Part shown: positions 42,829 to 53,112 of the stretch, piece by piece
Numbering within the stretch: position 1 is the stretch's first letter
Layout: every line of letters starts with the position of its first letter
Source: Thermithiobacillus plumbiphilus
GTDB taxonomy: Bacteria > Pseudomonadota > Gammaproteobacteria > Acidithiobacillales > Thermithiobacillaceae
Length of the DNA: 64,000 nt
Assembly: GCF_038070005.1 (NCBI RefSeq)
Contig: NZ_JBBPCO010000015.1
Coordinates: 1 to 64,000 of the forward strand
Direction of reading: 5' to 3'
Program-made: the position numbers and the translations under genes
The notes under the pieces: model-generated
Told to the model about the DNA's origin: nothing
What the model saw: only the letters and a program-made list of their open reading frames with translations
The model's database searches: none

Positions 42829-44052
42829 ATGTCGGCGCAGATACCGGATTTCGATTCCCTGATGACCATCACCCCCCGGCCGCCCATTGTCATGATGGAG
42901 GGCAAGGGTTCCTGGCTGCGCGATCAGGATGGCCGGGAATATCTGGATTTCATCCAGGGCTGGGCGGTCAACTGCCTGGGGCACTCGCCGCAGGTGGTGG
43001 TGGACGCCATCACGCGCCAGGCCACGACCCTGCTCAATCCCAGTCCGGCTTTTTATAATGCGCCGATGATCCGGCTGGCGGAGCTGATCGTCCAGCACAG
43101 CGGCCTGCACAAGGTCTATCCGGCCTGCAGTGGCGCCGATGCCAACGAAGGTGCGATCAAGCTCGCGCGCAAATGGGGCCAGATCCACCGCAATGGCGCC
43201 CATGAAATCATCACCATGTACAACAGCTTTCATGGCCGCACCCTTGCGACCATGTCGGCCTCGGGCAAGCCGCAGTGGCGCGAGCTCTACGAGCCCAAGG
43301 TGCCGGGCTTTCTGAAGGCGCCGCTCAATGATCTGATCGTGCTGCGCAACCTGATCACGGAAAAGACCGTGGCCGTCATGCTCGAACCCATCCAGGGCGA
43401 GGGCGGCGTCATCCCGGCCGAGGATGACTATCTGCGCGAGTTGCGTGCACTGACCCGCGAGAAGGGCATCCTGCTGATACTGGACGAGGTGCAGACCGGC
43501 ATCGGGCGCACCGGGCGGCTGTTCGGCCATCAGCATGCCGGCATCTCGCCGGACATCATGACACTTGGCAAGGGCCTGGGTGGCGGCGTGCCCCTGGCGG
43601 CACTGGTGGCGCATCGAGATGTCTGCTGCTTTGCGCCGGGTGACCAGGGTGGCACCTATAACGGCAATCCGCTGATGGCGGCGGCCGGTTGCGCGGTGAT
43701 GGAAACCGTGACCGCGCCCGGCTTTCTCGATGGCGTGAATCACGCTGGCGATTACCTGCGGGCGCAACTGGCCGGCCTGGCGCGGGACTATGATCTGGGT
43801 GAAGTGCGCGGCCGGGGCCTGCTCGTGGCGCTGCAGCTAAACCAGGATATCGCACCGGCCATCGTGGAGGCCGCGCGGGATCTCGGCCTGCTGCTCAACG
43901 CCCCGCGCGTCAACATCCTGCGCTTCATGCCGGCGCTCAACATCAGCCGGGCGGAGATCGACGAGATGATCCGGCGCCTGGCCGCCAGTCTCGATGCCCT
44001 GGGCCTGGTATGTGCGCAGTCAGACGAACCGGCACTGGCCCTGATGGCCTGA
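42829..44052 (+). CDS. class-III aminotransferase, acetylornithine transaminase-like
   Basis: A 407-residue PLP-dependent enzyme. Family features are ACSGADANEGAIKLAR, NSFHGRTLATMSASG, LILDEVQTGIGRTGRLF and the PLP Lys K248 in TLGKGLGGGVPLAALVA. It is of the acetylornithine/ornithine/4-aminobutyrate transaminase type. Sequence alone does not fix the substrate, and no other arg genes are nearby. The likely stable partners are the EamA transporter before and the GNAT after, which may form a small amino-acid or polyamine module. Confidence 0.88.
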   Translation: MSAQIPDFDSLMTITPRPPIVMMEGKGSWLRDQDGREYLDFIQGWAVNCLGHSPQVVVDAITRQATTLLNPSPAFYNAPMIRLAELIVQHSGLHKVYPACSGADANEGAIKLARKWGQIHRNGAHEIITMYNSFHGRTLATMSASGKPQWRELYEPKVPGFLKAPLNDLIVLRNLITEKTVAVMLEPIQGEGGVIPAEDDYLRELRALTREKGILLILDEVQTGIGRTGRLFGHQHAGISPDIMTLGKGLGGGVPLAALVAHRDVCCFAPGDQGGTYNGNPLMAAAGCAVMETVTAPGFLDGVNHAGDYLRAQLAGLARDYDLGEVRGRGLLVALQLNQDIAPAIVEAARDLGLLLNAPRVNILRFMPALNISRAEIDEMIRRLAASLDALGLVCAQSDEPALALMA

Positions 44053-44094
44053 GTGGGTGATCTGATTGGCCCAATCGCGCCAAGGAATTTCGCG

Positions 44095-44661
44095 ATGTCT
44101 GAAACCAGTCAGGGGATCATGATCTCCGCAAAAGCAGCCCCGCTGTCCTTTCGTCGTGCCGAAGCGGCGGATGTCGATGCCATCGTGCGGCTCGTCAATG
44201 CCGCCTATCGGGGCGACAGCAGCCGGGCTGGCTGGACCACCGAGGCTGACCTGCTCGGCGGCCAGCGCACCGATGCCGGAGAGGTGCGGGAGCTGATCGA
44301 AACAGATGATTCCCTGATCCTGCTCGGCTATCAGGGGCCGGATCTCGCCGGCTCCCTGCACCTGAAACGGGAAGGCGGATCTGCCTATCTGGGCATGTTC
44401 GCTATCCAGCCCACCTTGCAGGGCGCGGGTCTGGGCAAGCGGTTTATCGATGAGGCCGAGCGCATTGCCCGTGAGGAATGGCAGGTGCAAACGATGCGCA
44501 TGAGCGTCATCGGTTTCAGGCAGGAACTGATTGCCTATTATGAACGCCGCGGCTATCGGCGCACCGGTGAGTTGCTGCCCTTTCCCATCGATCCGCGCTT
44601 TGGCATCCCCAGAGTCGAGGGCCTGCAGCTTGAAGTGTTGGAAAAACGTCTGGGCGCTTAA
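44095..44661 (+). CDS. GNAT-family N-acetyltransferase
   Basis: A 188-residue acetyl-CoA-dependent acetyltransferase. The GNAT core lies at about 18-170 with LSFRRAEAADVDAIVRLVNAAY, the acetyl-CoA loop region LQGAGLGKRFIDEAERIA, and ELIAYYERRGYRRTGE. The ATG at 44095 has AAGGA at 8-nt spacing; an upstream GTG at 44053 is less likely. It follows the aminotransferase by 42 bp. The substrate is unknown. Confidence 0.87.
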   Translation: MSETSQGIMISAKAAPLSFRRAEAADVDAIVRLVNAAYRGDSSRAGWTTEADLLGGQRTDAGEVRELIETDDSLILLGYQGPDLAGSLHLKREGGSAYLGMFAIQPTLQGAGLGKRFIDEAERIAREEWQVQTMRMSVIGFRQELIAYYERRGYRRTGELLPFPIDPRFGIPRVEGLQLEVLEKRLGA

Positions 44662-44675
44662 CTAGCATCTGCATG

Positions 44676-44701
44676 AAAAAGGCCGCTTCAATGAAGCGGC
44701 C
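44676..44701 (-). terminator. intrinsic terminator of the cutA-dsbD-tlpA operon
   Basis: Stem GGCCGCTT (44681-44688) with AAGCGGCC (44694-44701); on the minus strand it is followed by five T residues (44676-44680). It also faces the end of the plus-strand GNAT gene. Confidence 0.85.
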
Positions 44702-44743
44702 GCTATCTACTATCCCGTTTGAGAATACTGGAATACCCGCGCT

Positions 44744-45307
44744 TCAGGCCTTTTCCGGAATCAGGCCCTGCAGGGTCTGACGCAGTTCATCCTGCGGATA
44801 ATAACCGAGGTGGCGCTCGCGCACCTTGCCGCTGCGGTCGATGACGAGCGTGTAGGGCAGGGCGCCCTGGGTATCACCAAAGTCGAGCAGGATCTGGTCG
44901 CCCTGATCCCCGGCCAGCAGAATCGGATAGTTCACCCCCATGCGCGCGACGAACTCGCGAATCGGCTCCTCTTCATCCACACCGATGCCGACGAACTGCA
45001 CACCCTGACCACCGAGTTCCTTCTGCAACTCCACGAACTCCGGGGTTTCCTTCTGGCAGGGCGGGCACCAACTGGCCCAGAGATTGACCACCAGCACCTT
45101 GCCCTTGTAATCGGTCAGCTTCACCTCCCGGCCATCGAGGTCGGGGAGGGCGACGCTGGGCGCCACGCTGCTTGTTTCATCGGTGGCGCTGTCCATGACC
45201 GAGACTGGCGCGGGTTGCGGGGATTGAAAGGCCTGGTGGCCGAACCAGCCGGCCAGGCCACCGGCCAGAAAGATCACCGGGGCCCAGATGATTGCCTTCG
45301 ATCGCAT
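44744..45307 (-). CDS. TlpA-like periplasmic thiol:disulfide oxidoreductase
   Basis: A 187-residue membrane-anchored thioredoxin-fold protein. The anchor is at about 5-24. The TlpA/ResA-type domain carries the active site WCPPC with C81 and C84 (LWASWCPPCQKE) and the cis-Pro region GALPYTLVIDRSG. It probably reduces or oxidises periplasmic cysteines and is fed electrons by DsbD, whose gene lies ten bases upstream. The ATG at 45307 (AAGGAG at 5-nt spacing) is preferred to a GTG at 45313. Confidence 0.9.
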   Translation of the reverse strand: MRSKAIIWAPVIFLAGGLAGWFGHQAFQSPQPAPVSVMDSATDETSSVAPSVALPDLDGREVKLTDYKGKVLVVNLWASWCPPCQKETPEFVELQKELGGQGVQFVGIGVDEEEPIREFVARMGVNYPILLAGDQGDQILLDFGDTQGALPYTLVIDRSGKVRERHLGYYPQDELRQTLQGLIPEKA

Positions 45308-45317
45308 GTCCACTCCT

Positions 45318-47135
45318 TTATTTGCCAGCGCTGGAGTTTACCCGCGCCAGATGCTCAAGGAAATCCGTCGCATCCTTGTAGCCCACCAGGCGCAGGTTGC
45401 GGATTTCCTGGCTCTCGGGATCGAAGAACAGGATGGCGGGCGGGCCAACCAGCTGGAACTGCTTCAGCAATTCACGCTGTTCGGCATTGTTTTCGGTGAC
45501 ATCCGCCCGCAGCAGCTGGAAGCCACCCATGGCCTCGCGCACCTGCGGATCGCGGAAGGTGGTGTTCTCCATGCGTACGCATTCCACGCACCAGTCGGCA
45601 TAGAAGTCCAGCAGCACCGGCTTGCCTTGTGTGCTGGCCAGGGCCTGACGCAACTGCTCGGGCGTGCTGATCGACTGGAAAACCGGGGCCGCCACCGCCG
45701 TGGTCTGGCCTCCCCCAAAGCTGATGCCCTCCAGCGGTCGCAGCGGGTCCTTGGCGCCGGTCACGGCACCCAGCCCCAGCAGCAGGCCGTAGGCCATCAG
45801 GAGCACGCCAAAGCCCTTGGCAAAGCGCATCCAGCCACTGGCGTCATGCGGCAGGGAATCCAGCACGCGCAAGAAGGTGGCGCTGATGATCAGCAACGTG
45901 GCCCACAGGGCCATGGTCGCCCAGGCCGGCAGGATGCGCGACAGCATCCAGATCGCTACCGCCAGCAGCAGCACGCCGAATACGTACTTGACGGCATCCA
46001 TCCAGCCACCGGCGCGCGGCAGCAGCTTGCCCGCCGAGGTGCCGATCAGGAGTAGCGGCGTGCCCATGCCCAGGCTCAGGGCAAACAACGAGACGCCGCC
46101 GAGGACCACGTCCCCGGTCTGGGAGATATAGAGCAGGGCGCCCGCCAGGGGGGCCGCCACGCAGGGGCCGACGATCAGGGCCGAGAGTATGCCCATGACG
46201 AAGGTGCTGAAGGTGCTGCCGCCCTTGCCCATGCCCGAGAGCCGGGCCTGCAGGCCCGCCGGCACCTGCAGGTTGTAAAAGCCGAACATCGACAGGGCCA
46301 GCAGCACGAACACGATGCTGAAGCCCACCAGCACCCAGGGATTCTGGAAGAAGGCCTGAAGATAGGCGCCGGTCACGCCCGCGATCATGCCGATCACGGT
46401 ATAGGTGAGCGCCATGCCGAGCACATAGGACAGCGACAGGCCAAAGGCCCGCCCGGTGCTGACCCGCTCGCCCTGGCCGACGATGATGGCCGAGAGAATG
46501 GGGATCATCGGGAATACGCAGGGCGTGAAGGCCAGCGCAAGTCCAGCCAGGAAGAAAAGACCCACGATGGTCAGCAGACTGCCGCGCAGGATCTCGGCGA
46601 ACTGGTCCTGCTCCGAGGCGGGGGGCGTTGCCTGGCCCGTCGCTGCCGCCGAAGCGGGAGCTGTTGCCGCCGCAGCACTCCCTGCCGCCGGCGCGCTGGC
46701 GAGATTGAGGCTGATGTCCCTGGTCATCGGCGGATAACAGACCCCGGCATCGGCACAGCCCTGAAACTTGCTCGAAACGGTGATCTGGGCAGGCTTGTCT
46801 CCGCTGTAGACCAGCGGGATGGTGGTGCGCACCGTCATGCCCGGATAGACGACCTGTTTGCCAAAGATCTCATCCTCATGCGAGACCCCCTGGGGCATCT
46901 GGTAGTTGCCGGCCTTGACGGTTTCCGGCTTTATCGTGACATTGAGCTTGTCGCGATAGAGATAATAGCCCTTGGCGCTTTTCCAGGTGACTTCCAGATG
47001 GGTTTGATCCAGCAGCCGGGCGGAGAACTGAAAGGCCTGCTCCGGCTCCAGAAATTCGTCCTCGGCCAGAGCCGGGCTGATAATGAAAATGGACAGCATC
47101 CACAAAAGAACAAGATGCGTGATGGAACGGTGCAT
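45318..47135 (-). CDS. dsbD: thiol:disulfide interchange protein DsbD
   Basis: A 605-residue inner-membrane protein that passes electrons from cytoplasmic thioredoxin to periplasmic thiol proteins. Signal peptide at 1-24; the alpha domain has C127 and C133 (GCADAGVCYPP). The eight-helix membrane domain has C206 (FTPCVFPMIP) and C325 (VGPCVAAPL). The gamma thioredoxin-like domain has C516 and C519 (DWCVECVRME). All six redox Cys are present. It is the middle gene of cutA-dsbD-tlpA, a common order. Confidence 0.96.
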   Translation of the reverse strand: MHRSITHLVLLWMLSIFIISPALAEDEFLEPEQAFQFSARLLDQTHLEVTWKSAKGYYLYRDKLNVTIKPETVKAGNYQMPQGVSHEDEIFGKQVVYPGMTVRTTIPLVYSGDKPAQITVSSKFQGCADAGVCYPPMTRDISLNLASAPAAGSAAAATAPASAAATGQATPPASEQDQFAEILRGSLLTIVGLFFLAGLALAFTPCVFPMIPILSAIIVGQGERVSTGRAFGLSLSYVLGMALTYTVIGMIAGVTGAYLQAFFQNPWVLVGFSIVFVLLALSMFGFYNLQVPAGLQARLSGMGKGGSTFSTFVMGILSALIVGPCVAAPLAGALLYISQTGDVVLGGVSLFALSLGMGTPLLLIGTSAGKLLPRAGGWMDAVKYVFGVLLLAVAIWMLSRILPAWATMALWATLLIISATFLRVLDSLPHDASGWMRFAKGFGVLLMAYGLLLGLGAVTGAKDPLRPLEGISFGGGQTTAVAAPVFQSISTPEQLRQALASTQGKPVLLDFYADWCVECVRMENTTFRDPQVREAMGGFQLLRADVTENNAEQRELLKQFQLVGPPAILFFDPESQEIRNLRLVGYKDATDFLEHLARVNSSAGK

Positions 47136-47178
47136 TCGCTTACCTCGTCATTCAGGGTTTTGCCCTTACAAGCAAAAC

Positions 47179-47523
47179 TCATGCCTTGGTGGACTCCCTG
47201 ATCCAGTCCAGATATTCCGGCAGGCCGGCGCTGAGGGGAACGGCGATGATCTCCGGCAATTCGTAAGGGTGCAGCGCGCGAATGCGCGCCTCCAGCGCCG
47301 GGTAGTTCACGGCCGGGGCCTTGATCAGCAGGGTGCATTCACGGGTTTGTTCGATCTGGCCCTGCCAGCGATAGATGGACAGTCCACTGGGCAGGCAGTG
47401 CACGCAGGCAGCAAGCCCCTCATTGACCAGGGCCTGGGCAACCCCTTCCGCGATGGCGCTGTCCGGGCAAGTGCAGTAGGTGAGATAGATGTCGGCATGT
47501 TCAGTAGTATCTGATGATAACAT
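47179..47523 (-). CDS. cutA: divalent-cation tolerance protein CutA
   Basis: A 114-residue protein of the trimeric CutA1 family (IYLTYCTCPDSAIAEGVAQALV, LSIYRWQGQIEQTRECTLLIK, LHPYELPEIIAVPLSAGLPEY, LDWIRES). CutA is linked to copper and divalent metal tolerance, with an unclear mechanism. The ATG at 47523 is preceded by a GGGGGA ribosome site; an in-frame TTG at 47538 is not needed. It is often next to dsbD, as here. Confidence 0.95.
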   Translation of the reverse strand: MLSSDTTEHADIYLTYCTCPDSAIAEGVAQALVNEGLAACVHCLPSGLSIYRWQGQIEQTRECTLLIKAPAVNYPALEARIRALHPYELPEIIAVPLSAGLPEYLDWIRESTKA

Positions 47524-47579
47524 GAAAATCCCCCGCAAGGCGGATGTGAACTTTACTCGATTGTGGAAGTCTTATTTGG

Positions 47580-47662
47580 TGTGAGCAGCCAAGCCTGGTT
47601 GTGAGCGCATGTTTCTTTCCTCCTTTGTGGTTTTGGCGGCAGGCTTTCCTGCCGCCTTTTTT
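47580..47662 (+). ncRNA. candidate small RNA, first copy of a tandem 83-nt unit
   Basis: An 83-nt sequence repeated exactly at 47734-47816. It ends in a perfect terminator (GGCGGCAGG-CTTT-CCTGCCGCC at 47635-47656, then six T). It contains a pyrimidine-rich TTTCTTTCCTCCTTTG that is complementary to Shine-Dalgarno sequences, and a short 5' hairpin AGCCA-AGCC-TGGTT. Eleven bases upstream both copies share GTCTTATT, which may be a -10 element, preceded by GAAC. No coding potential is seen. Confidence 0.6.
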
Positions 47663-47733
47663 GTTGTCCCATGCACAAATCAAAAAATTTCCTGATCCCG
47701 GGAACAAATGCATCAGACTCTGGTCTTATTGAT

Positions 47734-47816
47734 TGTGAGCAGCCAAGCCTGGTTGTGAGCGCATGTTTCTTTCCTCCTTTGTGGTTTTGGCGGCAGGCTT
47801 TCCTGCCGCCTTTTTT
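47734..47816 (+). ncRNA. candidate small RNA, second copy of a tandem 83-nt unit
   Basis: Identical over 83 nt to the copy at 47580-47662, with its own upstream GTCTTATT and its own terminator at 47789-47816. The copies are 154 bp apart. The sequences between them (47663-47722) are not repeated, which suggests selection for the 83-nt unit. Transcription would run away from cutA and toward the hydrolase gene. Confidence 0.6.
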
Positions 47817-47830
47817 ATTGTTGCTAGTAG

Positions 47831-47859
47831 TTCTGCTCCGCGACGCGGTCGCGTATGAT
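47831..47859 (+). promoter_or_regulatory. promoter with palindromic spacer before the hydrolase gene
   Basis: TTCTGC (47831-47836) and TATGAT (47854-47859) have a 17-bp spacer that contains the perfect palindrome CGCGAC-GCG-GTCGCG (47839-47853). The ATG at 47866 starts at the predicted +1, so the mRNA would be leaderless. The palindrome is a good operator candidate. Confidence 0.5.
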
Positions 47860-47865
47860 GCCTCC

Positions 47866-48639
47866 ATGCCTTCCGGTCCGGAACGTCCCTTTACCCTCTT
47901 GCACGCCAGTGGCGAGCGCCTCGCTGGCCTGATCCACGAGACCGCTGGCCAGCCGGTCGGCATCTATGTACCCGGCTTCAATGCCACCCTGGATGGCCAC
48001 AAGGCCCAGTTGCTGGCCCAAACGGCACAGCATCGGGGTCGTAGCTGGATCCGTTATGATCCCCGCGGGGTCGGGCGCTCGGACGGGCGCTTTGCCGCCC
48101 AGACCCTGAGCCGCGGGCTGGCCGACCTGCATCTGCTGCTGCGCTTCATCGCACCCCGCCCGGCCGTGCTGGTGGGCTCCAGCATGGGCGGCTGGCTGTC
48201 GGTGCTGGCCGCCAGTCGCTGGCCTGCCCGCATCCACGCCCTGCTGCTCATCGCACCAGCCTTCAACTTCATCCAGGATCTGTATGTGGGCCTGCCAGAA
48301 GCAGAGCGTCAGGCCTGGGCGGATACCGGCACCCGCCGCTTTGCCGACCACTATGGCGGCACGGATTATCAACTCGATTTCACCCTGGTACAGGACGCCT
48401 GGCGCCATGATGTCCTGCGCTGGCCGCCGACGCTGTCATGTCCGGTGCACATTCTGCATGGCGCAGCCGACGAGATCGTGCCGCCTTCTCGCAGCATGCG
48501 GTTTGTAAAATCGCGTTCCAGTCCCCATGTGCTTCTGGACATCCTGCCTGGCGTGGGTCACCGCCTCAGTGGTGCGGATGCGGCCTTGCTCGGCGCGCTG
48601 GACGCCTGCTGGCCCGAAGAGGATCTCATGCATGTATAG
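47866..48639 (+). CDS. alpha/beta hydrolase
   Basis: A 257-residue cytosolic hydrolase of the alpha/beta fold. The catalytic triad can be assigned: S106 in VGSSMGGW, D202 in HGAADEIVP and H232 in PGVGHRLSG. The oxyanion region is VPGFNATLDG. It resembles small esterase/thioesterase-like hydrolases; the substrate is unknown. The chosen ATG at 47866 begins the domain; the open frame upstream runs through the RNA repeats and is discarded. Little ribosome site is visible, in keeping with leaderless translation. It overlaps fxsA by 8 bp. Confidence 0.85.
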   Translation: MPSGPERPFTLLHASGERLAGLIHETAGQPVGIYVPGFNATLDGHKAQLLAQTAQHRGRSWIRYDPRGVGRSDGRFAAQTLSRGLADLHLLLRFIAPRPAVLVGSSMGGWLSVLAASRWPARIHALLLIAPAFNFIQDLYVGLPEAERQAWADTGTRRFADHYGGTDYQLDFTLVQDAWRHDVLRWPPTLSCPVHILHGAADEIVPPSRSMRFVKSRSSPHVLLDILPGVGHRLSGADAALLGALDACWPEEDLMHV

Positions 48640-49060
48640 ACTTGCCATCGTCTGGTTTTTCATCATTCTCGGTGCGCTCGATCTCGCCAGCCTGGTGCTG
48701 GTGGGGCGCGCGCTCGGACTGGGGCCGACCCTGCTGCTGCTGTTTGGTGGCATCTTCGTCGGCAGCCTGCTGCTGCGCCGCCAGGGCATGGCGGTCTGGC
48801 GCTTCTTTCGCCAGCGGCAATTGGCCGGCGGCCTGCCGGCCCTGGATTTCCTGGAAGGGCTGGTCGGGCTGCTGGCCGCGCTGCTGTTTCTGATGCCCGG
48901 CTTCGTCAGCGATGCCCTGGGCCTGCTCCTGCTGTTGCCGCCGGTACGCAAGGGCCTGTTGCGGCGGGTACTGCCCCGCTGGCTCATGCCCTTTCTGACG
49001 CGGCGCCAGAAGCCCCAGGGGCCGCAAACGCTCTCAGGCGAATACCGTCGAGAAGATTAA
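48632..49060 (+). CDS. fxsA: FxsA-family inner membrane protein
   Basis: A 142-residue membrane protein with about four helices (YRLAIVWFFIILGALDLASLVLVG; LGPTLLLLFGGIFVGSLLLRRQG; LDFLEGLVGLLAALLFLMPGFVSDALGLLLLLPPVRKGL). The PGFVSDALGLLLLLPPVR stretch is diagnostic of FxsA, first known as the E. coli suppressor of phage T7 exclusion by F plasmids. In many proteobacteria the gene lies next to groES, as here. The ATG at 48632 has AGAGGA at 8-nt spacing and lies within the hydrolase stop region. Confidence 0.92.
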   Translation: MYRLAIVWFFIILGALDLASLVLVGRALGLGPTLLLLFGGIFVGSLLLRRQGMAVWRFFRQRQLAGGLPALDFLEGLVGLLAALLFLMPGFVSDALGLLLLLPPVRKGLLRRVLPRWLMPFLTRRQKPQGPQTLSGEYRRED

Positions 49061-49078
49061 GCAAACTAATGAGGGGGC

Positions 49079-49106
49079 TTGACAGCCTGATCCGCATGGA
49101 TAAGAT
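49079..49106 (+). promoter_or_regulatory. groE promoter
   Basis: Consensus TTGACA (49079-49084) and TAAGAT (49101-49106) are separated by 16 bp. The -10 element abuts the CIRCE operator. Confidence 0.85.
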
Positions 49107-49132
49107 TAGCACTCACCAGCTTCGAGTGCTAA
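49106..49132. promoter_or_regulatory. CIRCE operator for HrcA
   Basis: TTAGCACTC-N9-GAGTGCTAA, the exact CIRCE consensus, lies just downstream of the groE -10 element. The heat-shock repressor HrcA (not encoded in the window) binds this site, so groESL is HrcA-controlled rather than, or in addition to, sigma-32. Confidence 0.97.
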
Positions 49133-49178
49133 CAACACTCTTCTCACCCACCCTGAACCATGAAGGAGGTTTACCTCT

Positions 49179-49469
49179 ATGAAGATTCGCCCCTTGCACG
49201 ACCGCGTTGTCATCCGTCGCCTGGACGAAGAGCAGAAGACCGCCAGCGGCATTCTGATTCCCGATACCGCCAAGGAAAAGCCCGTCCAGGGTGAAGTCGT
49301 TGCCGCCGGCAATGGCAAGATCCTGGAAAACGGCGAAGTCCGCCCGCTGGATGTGAAAGTCGGCGACCGCGTGCTGTTCGCCAAATATGCCGGTACCGAA
49401 GTCAAGGTGGACGGCGAAGAACTGCTGGTCATGCGTGAAGACGACATCATGGGCGTCGTTCAGGCCTGA
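49179..49469 (+). CDS. groS: co-chaperonin GroES
   Basis: A 96-residue 10-kDa chaperonin that forms the heptameric lid of GroEL. The sequence shows the family blocks [21 protein letters not shown], the mobile loop ([15 protein letters not shown]) and [28 protein letters not shown] precedes the ATG at 9-nt spacing. It is followed 42 bp later by groEL under the CIRCE-controlled promoter. Confidence 0.98.
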   Translation: MKIRPLHDRVVIRRLDEEQKTASGILIPDTAKEKPVQGEVVAAGNGKILENGEVRPLDVKVGDRVLFAKYAGTEVKVDGEELLVMREDDIMGVVQA

Positions 49470-49496
49470 CCACACGAGCTGCAACCATTTTCGTAA

Positions 49497-51158
<1,662 letters not shown>

Positions 51159-51194
51159 GCCCCTGGGGGCCCCGGCCCCCTTTGTCGTACACGG

Positions 51195-51218
51195 AAAGCC
51201 CCGCGCAAGCGGGGCTTT
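51195..51218 (+). terminator. terminator of groESL
   Basis: A perfect 10-bp stem AAAGCCCCGC-GCAA-GCGGGGCTTT (51195-51204 with 51209-51218) followed by CTTGTTG. A second GC-rich hairpin (GGGGGCC-CC-GGCCCCC) lies just before it. Confidence 0.85.
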
Positions 51219-51270
51219 CTTGTTGCTGCTCGCCTGGGCTGGACGGGCCGATGCCCGTGCAGCCCATTTG

Positions 51271-52791
51271 TTAGTCCGCCACCCGGTAGTGCGGGTCCTC
51301 CAGAATGTTCACTTCCACCAGATCGCCGGCCTTTTCCAGTAACTCGCGGCAATCCGCGCTCAGATGACGCAGGTGCAACTGCTTGCCGGCCTTGATATAA
51401 CGTTCGGCCAGGGCATCGATCGCGGCGATACCGGAATGATCCACCACGCGGGCCTGCTGAAAGTCGATGATGACATCCTCGGGATCATTCAAGGGATCGA
51501 ACAGTTCCTGGAAGTTCTTGACCGAGGCAAAGAACAGCGTGCCCTGCAGCGAGTAGACCTTGGAACCCTGCTCGTTGAGGGTCGCCTTTACCTCGATGCG
51601 CTTGGCCTGTTGCCAGGCAAACACCAGGGCCGAGACGATCACGCCGGTGATCACCGCAATGGCGAGATCGGTCAGCACCGTCACCACCGCCACCAGGATA
51701 CCGACGAAGATGTCGGGTCGTGGCACGCGACAGAAGAGCCGCAGACTGCCCCACTCGAAGGTGCCGATCACCACCATGAACATGATGCCCACCAGGGCCG
51801 CCAGCGGGATCATCTCGATCAAGGGCGAAGCCACCACGATGAAGGCCAGCAGAAAGAGCGCGGCGAAGATGCCCGACCAGTGGCTACGGCCCCCGGACTC
51901 GACATTGATCATGCTCTGGCCGACCATGGCGCAGCCGCCCATGCCGCCAAAAAAGCCGGTCACGGTATTCGCCACGCCCTGCCCGACGCAGACCCGGTTG
52001 CCATTGCCGCGCGTCTCGGTCAGTTCATCGATGAGGCTCATGGTCAGCAGGGATTCGATCAGGCCGATGCCCGCCAGCACCAGTGAATAGGGCAGGATGA
52101 TCCACAGTGTCTCCAGGTTGATCGGCACCATTGGCAGGTGGAAAGCCGGCAGGCCGCCGGCAATCGAGGCCAGATCCCCGACACTGCGGGTTTCGAGATT
52201 CAGACCCATGACCAGCAGCGTCACCACCACGATGGCCGCCAGGGCGGAAGGCACGGCGCGGGTCAGGCGCGGCAGGAAATGCATGATGGCCATGGTCAGG
52301 GCGATGAGCCCCAGCATCAACCCAAGATCCATGCCGCTCATCCAGCCTGTACCGCCATCCGGCGTCTTCACCTTGAAGTGTTCCAGTTGCGCCAGAAAGA
52401 TCACGATGGCCAAGCCATTGACGAAGCCGAGAAACACCGGGTGCGGCACCATGCGGATGAAGCGGCCGAGCTTGAACACGCCCGCGAGGATCTGGATCAG
52501 CCCCATGAGCACCACGGTGGCAAAGAGATACTCCACCCCATGTTGGGCGACCAGGGCCACCATGACCACGGCCAAGGCGCCGGTGGCGCCCGAGATCATG
52601 CCGCCGCGCCCACCGATCACAGCGGTGATCAGGCCCACCATGAAGGCGGCATAGAGACCCACCAGCGGGTTCACGCCGGCCACGAAGGCAAAGGCCACCG
52701 CCTCCGGCACCAGGGCCAGGGCCACGGTCAGCCCCGACAGGGCCTCGACCCTGAGATTGGAGGGTGAGTTTTTACTGATCAGGTCAAACAT
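51271..52791 (-). CDS. SulP/SLC26-family anion transporter with STAS domain
   Basis: A 506-residue inner-membrane transporter. Twelve or more helices occupy residues 1-395; the SLC26 signature region near [25 protein letters not shown] and [17 protein letters not shown] is present. A C-terminal STAS domain follows at about 405-505 ([40 protein letters not shown]). SulP proteins move sulfate, bicarbonate or other anions; here sulfate is plausible given the sulfur genes downstream, but bicarbonate cannot be excluded. It stands alone on the minus strand. Confidence 0.93.
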   Translation of the reverse strand: MFDLISKNSPSNLRVEALSGLTVALALVPEAVAFAFVAGVNPLVGLYAAFMVGLITAVIGGRGGMISGATGALAVVMVALVAQHGVEYLFATVVLMGLIQILAGVFKLGRFIRMVPHPVFLGFVNGLAIVIFLAQLEHFKVKTPDGGTGWMSGMDLGLMLGLIALTMAIMHFLPRLTRAVPSALAAIVVVTLLVMGLNLETRSVGDLASIAGGLPAFHLPMVPINLETLWIILPYSLVLAGIGLIESLLTMSLIDELTETRGNGNRVCVGQGVANTVTGFFGGMGGCAMVGQSMINVESGGRSHWSGIFAALFLLAFIVVASPLIEMIPLAALVGIMFMVVIGTFEWGSLRLFCRVPRPDIFVGILVAVVTVLTDLAIAVITGVIVSALVFAWQQAKRIEVKATLNEQGSKVYSLQGTLFFASVKNFQELFDPLNDPEDVIIDFQQARVVDHSGIAAIDALAERYIKAGKQLHLRHLSADCRELLEKAGDLVEVNILEDPHYRVAD

Positions 52792-53112
52792 GGATTCTCC
52801 TTAGACTGACAGCTGCTGGTCCCGCGTCCAGGCGTCAATGGCCTGGGGCTCCGGATGAATTCCGTGCCGCTCCCGAGGAGACCTGAGCTGTCTGGCTGAA
52901 TATGGCGTGTAAAGCGAAGACGACAGGCTTCAACGCATGAGGAATGCGCCTGCCTGAATGCGAGGCCGCTCCGGTGAGCAGCAAGGGGAATGGGTATGGT
53001 CTACATGTCGTGGCGGATTATACTTGTCATGAGAACTCACGGCAATCCAGAGTGGTTTCGCCGGCTTCTTTTTCCACCTTGCAAAACATCTGAATTCAAC
53101 TAGTTAGGGGGC
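52792..53112. other. 321-bp gap between divergent SulP and M4 protease genes
   Basis: No gene, strong promoter pair or repeat is seen. A TTATACT near 53017 could be a -10 element for the protease gene, but no -35 is clear. The gap must hold both divergent promoters. Confidence 0.4.

Noticed and set aside
47580-47816. CRISPR array or mobile-element repeats
   Set aside because: Only two copies, 83 nt long, each with its own terminator and no spacer pattern or cas genes. They fit duplicated transcripts better.
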